Shown here piece by piece: positions 17,212 through 25,158 of a stretch of DNA of 64,000 bases. Position 1 is the stretch's first letter, and each line of letters begins with the position of its first letter. The DNA is taken from positions 186,001 to 250,000 of the forward strand of contig JACJXW010000005.1 of assembly GCA_020636405.1 (NCBI GenBank), written 5' to 3'. The notes under the pieces were generated by a model. That model worked only from the letters and a program-made list of their open reading frames with translations, was not told where the DNA came from and made no database searches. Source of the stretch: Lewinellaceae bacterium. Lineage in GTDB: Bacteria; Bacteroidota; Bacteroidia; Chitinophagales; Saprospiraceae. The position numbers and the translations under genes are program-made.

Positions 17212-19761
17212 TTACAACCGAGGATCCACTGGTTCACTCTCCATGGCCAGCACACCGAAGACGCACTCGTGCACCCGGCTGAACGGCTCGTGCCGCACGA
17301 AGCGCTCCAGTGCTTCAATACCCAGAGCAAACTCCCGCTCGGCCATCGACCGCTTGTGCGACAGGCCGCGCTGCCGTAGCTGTTCCAGCTTGTCCGGAAG
17401 GGTATAATCCGGGCCGTAAATGATGCGCAGGTACTCCCGGCCGCGGCACTTCACGGCGGGCTGAATCAGGCCTTTTTCTCCCTGGGTAATGAAATCCAGG
17501 GGTTTTACGACCATACCCTCTCCGCCTTTTTCGGTCAGGGCCAGCCACCAGTCGACACCTGCCTGTACGGCCTGTTCGTCTGCCAGGTCAATGATGCGGT
17601 GGTCCGTCGCCAGAAGGATGGCATCCTCCCGGCAGATCCGGGCCAGTTCCTGCATATGCCAGCTATGATCACGGGCGGTATGCACTGCCCCCTCTGTGGC
17701 CAGCAGGTGGAAAGGCGCCAGACGGTAGTCTTCCAGGCTTTTCACCTCCCAGCAGTACTGCCGGTAGGCTTGCCGGAATTGCTGCACCATCCGGTGGCGC
17801 TCACCAACGGTTCGGCTAAGGCCGTTGGTGTTTATACCACGAGCTTCCGCCATTTGCAGCGCGCTTTGGGCTGCTGACAGAGCAAGGCATCCGGCAGAAC
17901 CTACCGCGGCATACTGGTTTTGCAGCAAGGCTTTGGCTTTTGCCGACCAGGGCATCAGTTCGCAGTCGAGCACGGCCCAGCTCGTTTCCAGGCGTTCCCA
18001 GAAGGCGCTTTTTTCCATGGCGGCACGCAGGCGATGCAGCAGTTCCTGTTCGGTGGCGCTGTCCTGGAAAAATGCCCGGCCGGTCCGGGTGTAGATGCAG
18101 CCGAAACCCTCTCCCTGTATCCGGAAGCGCTTCTCGATGGCCGCTTCGTCCCTGCCGATCACCACGACCGCCCGCGATCCCATGTGTTTCTCTTCGCAGA
18201 TCACCTGTTGTATGCCGCGGCTGCGGTAGTATTCGAAGGCTTCGGCCGGGTGTTCCAGGTAGCCGGGCTGCCGGCTCGTCTCGCTGGGCGACATGGTGGG
18301 CGGCAGATAGGCCAGCCAGCGCGGGTTGACAGCGAAGCGGCTCATGGTTTCCAGAGCGGCAATACCGTTCTCCTCCCGGATGGTAATGTTGGAACGCAGG
18401 CGGGTATTGACTATCCGCCGGCCCGTAACGTCTTCGATATCCAGCATAGTGTCATCTTCCCATTCGGGCTGTTCGGGACGGAGCGGACGGATGGGCTCTG
18501 CATGAACCCGGACTGCCGGTACCTGCACCAACTCGCGTTCCGGGTAGCGGAGTGCTGTCAGTTTCCCGCCGAACACACAACCGGTATCGATGTCAATGGT
18601 ATTGTTGAACCACTCTGCTTCCGGTACAGGAGTGTGCCCGAATACCACGGTAGCTCTTCCTTTGTATTCCTTCGCCCAGTTGTAGCGCACCGGCAGGCCG
18701 AACGCGTCGATCTCACCAGTGGTTTCTCCGTACAGGCAAAAAGACCGCACTGCGCCGGACGTCCGCCCCTGCATGGCCTCGATCAGCCCGGCATGAGCCA
18801 CTACCAGCTTCCCTTCGTCCAACACATAGTGGCTGATCAGCCTGCTCAGGAATTGCTTTACTTCCCGGATGAACTCCTGTGGTTCCTGCTCCAGTTGGGC
18901 CAACGTCTCCGCCAGGCCGTGTTTGAGTTGGACCTGCTTACCGTTGAGCTTCTTCAGCAGTTTGGCGTCGTGGTTGCCACAAACGCAGAGGGCCGCGCCA
19001 CTTTTTTGCATGGACATCACCAGCCGGAGCACTTCGCCGGAGGCCGGGCCGCGGTCGATGAGGTCGCCGACAAAAAGCGCCATTCGGCCTTTGGGAGGCC
19101 TGACGGTGTAACCGAAGTTGCGATCCCTGTCCCGGTGGCGGGTGATTCGGTACCCCAGTTGCTGCAGCAGGGCTTTCAGCTCATCGAAGCAGCCGTGTAC
19201 ATCGCCGATGATGTCGAACGGGCCGGAGAGTTCTTTTTTATCCGTCCACAGTTTCTGGCGTTCGACAACGGCATGCTCTATTTCTTCCGCGCTCCGGAGT
19301 TCGAAAAAGTAGCGGAACCCTTCCTTTTTCAGGCTGCGGAAAGAACGCTTCAGCGCCAGCCGGTGATTGCGGATGACGTGGGCTCCCAATTGCCGGTTCG
19401 GGCGGGCGTCGTTTCGTTCCAGCAGTACCTTTTCGGGCAGGTTCAAAGCAATAGCGATTGGAAAAACATGGTATTTTTTGGCGATGGCAACCAGGGCCCG
19501 GCGAGACTCCGGTTGTACGTTGGTGGCGTCGACTACGGTCAGCAATCCGCGTTGCAGGCGCTTTTCGACGATGTAGTGTAGGACCTCAAAGGTTTCGGTA
19601 TTGGCATCCATCGCATTTTCATCATCGGCGACCATGGCCCGGCAGTGGTCGGAGTTGATCACCTCTGTGGCTTTGAAATGCCGCCGGGCAAAGGTGGATT
19701 TTCCTGAAGAAGTAGGCCCCATTAAAACGACTAAACACAATTCTGGAATTTCGATCTTCAT
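17212..19761 (-). CDS. pnkp: Bacterial polynucleotide kinase-phosphatase-ligase (RNA repair)
   Basis: An 849-residue trifunctional RNA end-repair enzyme. N-terminal kinase: P-loop GPTSSGKS (residues 15-22). Central metallophosphatase: FDIIGDVHGC (D187, H189), FVGDLIDRGP (D233), CGNHDAK (N263, H264) and VVAHAGL. C-terminal ligase: nucleotidyl-transfer motif EEKHMGSR with the reactive lysine at 525. In characterised homologues the kinase phosphorylates 5'-OH ends, the phosphatase removes 2',3'-cyclic phosphate, and the ligase adenylylates; sealing needs the partner Hen1. Length and order match the family. It lies 12 bases after hen1 on the same strand, so the two form an operon. Substrates are typically tRNAs cut by ribotoxins. 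Confidence 0.95.
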   Translation of the reverse strand: MKIEIPELCLVVLMGPTSSGKSTFARRHFKATEVINSDHCRAMVADDENAMDANTETFEVLHYIVEKRLQRGLLTVVDATNVQPESRRALVAIAKKYHVFPIAIALNLPEKVLLERNDARPNRQLGAHVIRNHRLALKRSFRSLKKEGFRYFFELRSAEEIEHAVVERQKLWTDKKELSGPFDIIGDVHGCFDELKALLQQLGYRITRHRDRDRNFGYTVRPPKGRMALFVGDLIDRGPASGEVLRLVMSMQKSGAALCVCGNHDAKLLKKLNGKQVQLKHGLAETLAQLEQEPQEFIREVKQFLSRLISHYVLDEGKLVVAHAGLIEAMQGRTSGAVRSFCLYGETTGEIDAFGLPVRYNWAKEYKGRATVVFGHTPVPEAEWFNNTIDIDTGCVFGGKLTALRYPERELVQVPAVRVHAEPIRPLRPEQPEWEDDTMLDIEDVTGRRIVNTRLRSNITIREENGIAALETMSRFAVNPRWLAYLPPTMSPSETSRQPGYLEHPAEAFEYYRSRGIQQVICEEKHMGSRAVVVIGRDEAAIEKRFRIQGEGFGCIYTRTGRAFFQDSATEQELLHRLRAAMEKSAFWERLETSWAVLDCELMPWSAKAKALLQNQYAAVGSAGCLALSAAQSALQMAEARGINTNGLSRTVGERHRMVQQFRQAYRQYCWEVKSLEDYRLAPFHLLATEGAVHTARDHSWHMQELARICREDAILLATDHRIIDLADEQAVQAGVDWWLALTEKGGEGMVVKPLDFITQGEKGLIQPAVKCRGREYLRIIYGPDYTLPDKLEQLRQRGLSHKRSMAEREFALGIEALERFVRHEPFSRVHECVFGVLAMESEPVDPRL

Positions 19762-19773
19762 TTTTTTGAGTTT

Positions 19774-21165
19774 CTATTTTGAAAAAATGGCCATTTGGGA
19801 AGGCGCTCCATACTGTTCGTCTTCCGGGCCGACGGGAGCAAACCTGACCTGGTACCCCTGGCGGGCAGCCACCCCTTCTCCCCACTCCCGGAACTGGCCC
19901 CTCGTCCATTCGAAACGGTGGTCGCTGTGGCGAAAGGTGCCGGCGGACAGGGTTTCAAAGAGGACATTGTACTCGGCGTTGGGCGTGGTCAGGATCACCG
20001 TATGCGGCCGGGCGTATTCAAAAATTGCCCGTTCGAAAGCGTGGAGCCGGGGCTCGTCCAGGTGTTCGATCACCTCGACCGCTACGGCGGCATCGTGTCC
20101 TTCTATCCGTCGGTCGCGGTAGGTGAGGGCGCCGTGCAGCAGTTGGAGGCGCTCGCGCATACGCGGAGACATCGTTTCCCAGTTCAGGCGCCGTTTGGCG
20201 ATCTCCAGGGATCGGTAGCTAATGTCCAGTCCGGTGATGCGGGAGAACTGCCCGTCCTGCAGTAAAAGGCGCAGCAATTTTCCACTGCCGCAGCCCAGGT
20301 CCAGCACACTTTGTGCACCGGCGGCCTTCAGTTCACCCACTACCGTTTGATGCCGAAGCTGGTGCAGGCTGATCTTTTCCTCCAGGGCCTCCTCCGGCTG
20401 CCGGGCAGCAGTGGGTTCTTCCTGCTCCTCCACAATATTCAGCCGTTCCAGCGCCATTTCGGCGAGGCTTTTCCGATGCTTCAGGAAGCGCCGGGTGATC
20501 AGCTCGACGGCGGGATGGCCAGGCAGCCAATGGCGCCCTTTTGCCAGGAGCTTTTCCACCTCGTCCTGGCTGATGTAGTAGTGCTTGTTATTGTCCAGTG
20601 CCGGGATCAATACATAGAGGTGGCGGAGCAGCGTGCTGACGGGCAGAACGTGCCGCAGTTGGAGCTTAAAATACGGGCTTTCCCCCCAGTCCGGGAACTG
20701 CTCATCCAGAAGTTGCCCTTCGAGATCTACTGCATAACCCAGCGGTTCGAAGAAATTGCGGGCCATGGCCTCGCCGCCGGAGGCAGAAAGAGCGGCTATG
20801 GTAACCTCCAGGGGGAAAGGTTCCTCTACCAGTTCCGGATTCTCTTTACAGGTGCCATTGAGTGCACTACCAAAGGTTTTGGCAATGGCCGTTGAAAGGA
20901 AGGAAGAAGCAGCATAGGGCCGGTCATTCACATATTGTCCCAACTGGAAGGCATCCGAATAGGCATTATTCCTGGAGCGGCTCAGCGCCACGGCATCGAT
21001 CTCCAGGAGCAGCACCACCGTACAACGCCCTTCCTCTGCCTGAGGGTAGAATACGTGAGCCTTGCCGAAACTCAGCTCCCGGCTCTGGAACCGGGCAGGA
21101 TGCTTGCCGAGCAGGAAGCCCAGGATGGTGGCATTAGGGCGGGTAGTTGAAATAGCTAGATACAT
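19774..21165 (-). CDS. hen1: Hen1 RNA 3'-terminal ribose 2'-O-methyltransferase
   Basis: A 463-residue bacterial Hen1. The N-terminal half (STTRPNATILGFLLGKHP, then SFGKAHVFYP) is the domain that binds and activates the Pnkp ligase. The C-terminal half is a SAM-dependent methyltransferase with VLDLGCGSG (residues 287-295), the metal-binding set EVIEH (E364, E367, H368) and H416 in HSDHRFEW. It methylates the 2'-OH at the 3' end of cleaved RNA before ligation, so that repaired RNA resists a second cut. I chose ATG at 21165 because the family starts at this YLAISTT strand; the frame is open further upstream. It is the first gene of a hen1-pnkp operon and divergent from a WYL regulator across 163 bases. 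Confidence 0.95.
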   Translation of the reverse strand: MYLAISTTRPNATILGFLLGKHPARFQSRELSFGKAHVFYPQAEEGRCTVVLLLEIDAVALSRSRNNAYSDAFQLGQYVNDRPYAASSFLSTAIAKTFGSALNGTCKENPELVEEPFPLEVTIAALSASGGEAMARNFFEPLGYAVDLEGQLLDEQFPDWGESPYFKLQLRHVLPVSTLLRHLYVLIPALDNNKHYYISQDEVEKLLAKGRHWLPGHPAVELITRRFLKHRKSLAEMALERLNIVEEQEEPTAARQPEEALEEKISLHQLRHQTVVGELKAAGAQSVLDLGCGSGKLLRLLLQDGQFSRITGLDISYRSLEIAKRRLNWETMSPRMRERLQLLHGALTYRDRRIEGHDAAVAVEVIEHLDEPRLHAFERAIFEYARPHTVILTTPNAEYNVLFETLSAGTFRHSDHRFEWTRGQFREWGEGVAARQGYQVRFAPVGPEDEQYGAPSQMAIFSK

Positions 21166-21201
21166 CGTTCGTAAATTTGGTAACGATGCAAAGGTGGACG
21201 G

Positions 21202-21248
21202 CAACTGCGCAGTGTTTTTGCGTAGTTGTGAGAAATTGATTATTTTTT
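21202..21248 (+). promoter_or_regulatory. Dyad operator candidate overlapping the WYL-gene promoter
   Basis: In the hen1/WYL divergent gap, CAACTGCGCA (21202-21211) and TGCGTAGTTG (21219-21228) form an inverted repeat matching at 9 of 10 positions with a 7-base spacer. The inner ACTGCGCAGT (21204-21213) is itself a perfect palindrome. The right arm covers TTTG (21217-21220), which with TATTTTTT (21241-21248), 20 bases further on, makes a plausible Bacteroidota -33/-7 promoter for the WYL gene. A WYL protein binding here could control both directions. Prediction from sequence only. Confidence 0.45.
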
Positions 21249-21328
21249 CAAAAATTTTTGTCCTGAATCCCCGCCTTCGCATGAAGTTATGGCGGGCAGA
21301 GGCCAATCAACCAATAACCCATCAACCA

Positions 21329-22372
21329 ATGCCCGTCAACCGCAACGCCCTCATCCGTTACAAGACCATTGACCAGTGCCTGCAGAACCGCTACCGCCGC
21401 TGGACACTAGAGCAACTGATCGACGCCTGTTCAGAAGCCCTCTACGAATACGAAGGCATTTCCAAAGGAGTTAGCCGGCGCACGGTGCAGGCCGACATTC
21501 AGATAATGCGCAGTGATAAGCTGGGCTACAACGCGCCTATTGTTGTGGTTGAAAAGAAGTACTACACTTATGAAGACCCCGATTATTCCATCACCAACGT
21601 GCCGATTTCCGGGCAGGATCTGGGCCGCCTGCAGGAGGCAGTGGAGTTCCTCAAGCAATTCCAGGGCTTTTCCCACTTCCGGGAGTTGGACGGTATGGTA
21701 CAAAAGCTGGAGGGGCACGTCTATGCCCAGAAAACGAAGCAGCGCCCCGTGATCGACTTTGAACGCAACGAGAACCTGAAGGGGCTGGAGTACCTCGACC
21801 CGCTCTATCGGGCCATCATCCGCAAGCTTGTCGTGGAGGTGGATTATCGGTCTTTCCGGGCGCGGGAAGCCAATACCCTCGTTTTCCATCCCTACCTGTT
21901 AAAGGAGTTCAATAACCGTTGGTTCGTTCTGGGTAAAAAGCAGGGGCAGTCAAAGCTGCTTATTCTGGCACTGGACCGCATTGAAAGCCTCAGCCCTCCG
22001 TCGGGCGCCACTTTTACTGAACTGCCGGGCTTCGATCCTGCCGAGTATTTCAAAGATGTAATAGGGGTGACGGTCAATGAAGGCAACCGGCCCCGCAATA
22101 TCCGGATATGGGTCGACCGGCAGAATGCTCCATACGTGCTCACCAAACCGCTCCATTCTTCCCAGGAGGTGATCGAAGAGCGGCAGGATGGGGTAGTGGT
22201 TAATATCCGGGTGAAGCACAATTTCGAACTGGAGCGCCGCATCCTGGGTTTTGGGCCGGCTATGGAGGTGTTGCAGCCTGCCCGGCTGAGGCGGCAGATC
22301 AGGGCGCAACTGGAGCGGGCATTTAGGAGGTATGAGGCCCGGGACGAAAAAGGCTCTTTGGACAAGCCGTAG
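21329..22372 (+). CDS. WYL-domain transcriptional regulator
   Basis: A 347-residue regulator: an N-terminal helix-turn-helix region (RYKTIDQCLQNRYRRW, then GVSRRTVQADIQIM as the recognition helix) and a WYL domain at about residues 155-235 (VVEVDYRSFRAREANTLVFH, PYLLKEFNNRWFVLG), followed by a C-terminal dimerisation part. WYL proteins sense nucleic-acid ligands and frequently control defence or DNA/RNA-damage genes. I prefer ATG at 21329; the frame is open from 21062 but the extra 89 residues overlap hen1 and look non-coding. The start codon sits in an 8-base-periodic CCAATCAA-type stretch. Divergence from hen1-pnkp makes those genes the likely targets. Confidence 0.9.
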   Translation: MPVNRNALIRYKTIDQCLQNRYRRWTLEQLIDACSEALYEYEGISKGVSRRTVQADIQIMRSDKLGYNAPIVVVEKKYYTYEDPDYSITNVPISGQDLGRLQEAVEFLKQFQGFSHFRELDGMVQKLEGHVYAQKTKQRPVIDFERNENLKGLEYLDPLYRAIIRKLVVEVDYRSFRAREANTLVFHPYLLKEFNNRWFVLGKKQGQSKLLILALDRIESLSPPSGATFTELPGFDPAEYFKDVIGVTVNEGNRPRNIRIWVDRQNAPYVLTKPLHSSQEVIEERQDGVVVNIRVKHNFELERRILGFGPAMEVLQPARLRRQIRAQLERAFRRYEARDEKGSLDKP

Positions 22373-22425
22373 AGCCTGGCCACTATTGATCGATCCGACG
22401 CCTGTCACGAGCCTTCAGCCAAACA

Positions 22426-24378
22426 TCAGATCAGAGGGTTGCGCACCAGCAGCGTCACCAGCCGGGCGGACCAGTCGTCGCCGACGGCTTCGAACGGGCT
22501 CATTAGTTTAATGCTGCGCAATTTATTGTCATCCGTTTCCGAAGGGGCCGGCAGGGGAGGCTGCTCGAATCGGCTGACATCGAACTCCTGCGTACTGGCG
22601 ATCAGTTTGAAATAGCCCGGGCTGTAAGGCAATTTGTAATCCGTCACCTGCCGGGGCAGGTCCAGCTCGATATTGTTCCCCTCGAAGGCCCAGGCTTCCT
22701 GTCCCGGTTCCATTTGGATCACCGTTTCGGACAATAGCCGGGGGTACACCTGGAAGTTGCTCGAAAGGTATAACAGAGAGACATGGAGCAGGCGCTTGTA
22801 CTGATTGGTGAGTTTGATGCGCACTCTTCCCGACCAAATGCCGCTGAGTTTTTCATACTCCGTTTTCACTTCATCACCTTCAATGGCCATCGGCTTCAGG
22901 GATCCACTGGGTTGCACCCGGAAAAATTCAATCTTTACCGGGTGCCCGTTAAAGAGGTAGCTATCCGGGTTGTAAAGGGATTTTATGAAGGACCAGCGGG
23001 CAATATGCTTCAGGTAGGCACCGGCGAGGTTGGCGGCCTCCTGCCCCTGGCCCTCGATCGCCCGGGTAAGCGGCTGGTTCGGCTCGCCCGGGGGCGTAAT
23101 GATCAGGCCTCTCGGCTGGGCCCGGACGGTGTAATCGGCAGCGGTCCCGCTTGCCACCAGGCTGATTCCCGGTTGCTGTTCCAGCGAAGCCTTTAGCGGG
23201 GCCAGGGCCTCTTCCGGCCCATCCAGGGCAATCTGCAGCGGTTCCGCCAGTAGCCCTCCTTCCAGAACCGCCTGGTATACCTCTCCGGCTTTCAGCTTGC
23301 TAAAGCTGGCCGGGCCGAAATTCAGGATGCTATGATCGGGTTCTATGCGGCCGAGGGTAGCGGTAATGGGGGCGCCTCCCCCTACTGCTTTGACCACCAC
23401 CTGCTTTACCGATTCATTGAGTCCATGCATGGCCCCCAGGTCGAGTATCCATCCGGCCTTATCATTGTAAATGACGTTACCGCCCAGTCCAGTTCCTTCT
23501 ATCTTTCTGCCCAGGAAACCCTGGAAGAGATCTCCCTCACTCGCCCCTGCCGCATAGAACTGAGGAGATTGGTCGAAGTTCTTTTTTAGAAGATACCGCA
23601 GCCGGTGGGCGAGGCTGTAGTACGATATCTGTCCGGCAGTAGCTTCCAGCAGTTGGAGCATCCCGGTGGTGAAGGCGCCCTTGCCTTTCTGCTCGTATGC
23701 CGACTGGCTGCTCTGGCAGGCTGCCAACTGAATGTGTGGGCCTGCCGGCAATGCTACCGGGAGCGGTTCGGTTTTCAGCTTTTGCGGAGACACTTCTTTC
23801 GCAAAAATAAATTGCTCCCATGGCCGGGCAGGGCAGGCTGCCGACAGCCGGCTGGGGTGGTAGCGGCGCTGGCGGATGCCTGCCATTTGTTCGGCCACAT
23901 AGGTGTTGCGGGTATTGCCGCCGGAATGGCAGCAGTCAAAAATAGTGACGATCTTCGGGCCCTTTTGCGACAATTGGTGGATGAGGTACCGCAGCTCTTT
24001 GTCGGCCAACAGGTTGAAAGTCGTTTCCCTTTCCGTTTCTACGATGCCGTCGTAGCATACCAGCGCCTCGAGCTTTTGGTCTGTCTCAAAGCGCCAGAGA
24101 GCAGGGTCCGCATCTTCCTGGGTGCCGTGGCCGGAGTAGTAGAACAGGGCTGTGTCCCCCGGCCCTGCCTCAGCGAGAAATCTTTGAAACCCTTCTACGA
24201 TGGCTGCCTTGGTCGCCTTCTCGTTTATGAGGATCTCCATATCGAGATTGAAATCACCGGAATTAGACCTAAGGTAGGATTCCATCTGGCCGACATCGTG
24301 AACACAGCCTTCTAAAGGAGGAACAGGAGGTGGATACTGATTGATACCAACGAGCAGGGCCTGGAGTTTGGGTTTCAT
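22426..24378 (-). CDS. Caspase-like (peptidase C14/metacaspase) protein with C-terminal DUF4384-like region
   Basis: A 650-residue protein. Residues 1-270 form a caspase-type domain: QALLVGINQYP at the start, DTALFYYSGHGTQED with catalytic His84, and IVTIFDCCHSGG with catalytic Cys150. The substrate-pocket strand IQLAACQSSQSA is also present. No signal peptide or membrane segment is apparent, so it is probably cytoplasmic. Residues 300-440 are mixed and unassigned. Residues 500-620 (GRVRIKLTNQYKRLLHVSLL, then FQVYPRLLSE) resemble DUF4384-type domains often fused to bacterial caspases. Such proteases act in signalling or in abortive infection. ATG at 24378 is preferred over 24384. The start abuts the divergent gene at 24379 within CATATG. 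Confidence 0.88.
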   Translation of the reverse strand: MKPKLQALLVGINQYPPPVPPLEGCVHDVGQMESYLRSNSGDFNLDMEILINEKATKAAIVEGFQRFLAEAGPGDTALFYYSGHGTQEDADPALWRFETDQKLEALVCYDGIVETERETTFNLLADKELRYLIHQLSQKGPKIVTIFDCCHSGGNTRNTYVAEQMAGIRQRRYHPSRLSAACPARPWEQFIFAKEVSPQKLKTEPLPVALPAGPHIQLAACQSSQSAYEQKGKGAFTTGMLQLLEATAGQISYYSLAHRLRYLLKKNFDQSPQFYAAGASEGDLFQGFLGRKIEGTGLGGNVIYNDKAGWILDLGAMHGLNESVKQVVVKAVGGGAPITATLGRIEPDHSILNFGPASFSKLKAGEVYQAVLEGGLLAEPLQIALDGPEEALAPLKASLEQQPGISLVASGTAADYTVRAQPRGLIITPPGEPNQPLTRAIEGQGQEAANLAGAYLKHIARWSFIKSLYNPDSYLFNGHPVKIEFFRVQPSGSLKPMAIEGDEVKTEYEKLSGIWSGRVRIKLTNQYKRLLHVSLLYLSSNFQVYPRLLSETVIQMEPGQEAWAFEGNNIELDLPRQVTDYKLPYSPGYFKLIASTQEFDVSRFEQPPLPAPSETDDNKLRSIKLMSPFEAVGDDWSARLVTLLVRNPLI

Positions 24379-24975
24379 ATGCATCGTGAATTAAGTAGGT
24401 GCTTATTGAAAGTAGCTTTAAAGTTAATAATATTGTTGGCCATTGCCATAATCAGCCGCTTTATCGATAATGATGAGGATTACATTGCCTGGATCAGGGC
24501 GGCCAGGGCATTCCTCATCCGGAGGTTATCGCTTGTCCTGGACGAGGTGGACATCAATACAGCCGATGACTATGTAAAGGGCAGTTTCTATTTGACGGTT
24601 ACCGGCGCCAGCGCCGAAGCGGGCGACGACGGGCAGGTGGGCCGCGGTAATCGCGCCGACGGGCTGATCACTCCATACCGTCCAATGAGCCTGGAAGCGC
24701 TGGCCGGCAAAAGCCCGGTTAGCCACGATGGCAAGATCTACAACCTGTTTGCTTTGGAACTGGCCCGGAATATCGTCGAACAAGAGATGGCGGAAGCCGC
24801 CGAGGTATTCCTTGTCTCTCAGATTGGCCGCCCGATAGATGAACCGCAGCTGATGCACATCCGGCTGAAAGAAGCGACGGCAATAGAGAAAGAGGTTAGG
24901 CGGCTTGCCGCAAGTGCGCTCAAAGAGCTTCCTCAGTACTGGAAAAAGCTGGCCGGCCAGAAAGAACCGGTTTAA
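24379..24975 (+). CDS. Membrane-anchored protein of unknown family
   Basis: A 198-residue protein that I do not recognise. One strong hydrophobic segment (about residues 9-29, LKVALKLIILLAIAIISRFI) near the N-terminus predicts a single-pass inner-membrane anchor or uncleaved signal. It is followed by an acidic patch (DNDEDY), a middle with a glycine-rich stretch (GASAEAGDDGQVGRGNRAD), and a helical C-terminal third that looks coiled-coil-like (EQEMAEAAEVFLV; KEATAIEKEVRRLAASALKE). It has no cysteine pattern or catalytic motif that I can name. It is divergent from the caspase-like gene with start codons directly adjacent (24378/24379), so the two must share a promoter region that lies inside one or both coding sequences, or one start is misassigned. 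Confidence 0.7.
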   Translation: MHRELSRCLLKVALKLIILLAIAIISRFIDNDEDYIAWIRAARAFLIRRLSLVLDEVDINTADDYVKGSFYLTVTGASAEAGDDGQVGRGNRADGLITPYRPMSLEALAGKSPVSHDGKIYNLFALELARNIVEQEMAEAAEVFLVSQIGRPIDEPQLMHIRLKEATAIEKEVRRLAASALKELPQYWKKLAGQKEPV

Positions 24976-25158
24976 AGCCTGATCTACTGCTTATTAGCTG
25001 TGAAGCGCTCCAGCCCTATGCCTGTCCTCATGGATCGCAGCAAACCCCACAATCCAGCCACTTACTTTTGGCTTTCGTAATTATTAATAAATATTTAACC
25101 GACTAAGTGCTGCGGATCACCCACTTTGCACCGAAAGTACACTAACTTCGCGCCCATT

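Noticed and set aside
17920..19581. 553-codon plus-strand frame inside pnkp
   Set aside because: Antisense to an unambiguous RNA-repair enzyme; no domain signal.
21062..21328. Longer N-terminus for the WYL regulator (start at 21062)
   Set aside because: It overlaps hen1 on the other strand and the added 89 residues show no family similarity; ATG at 21329 begins the helix-turn-helix region.
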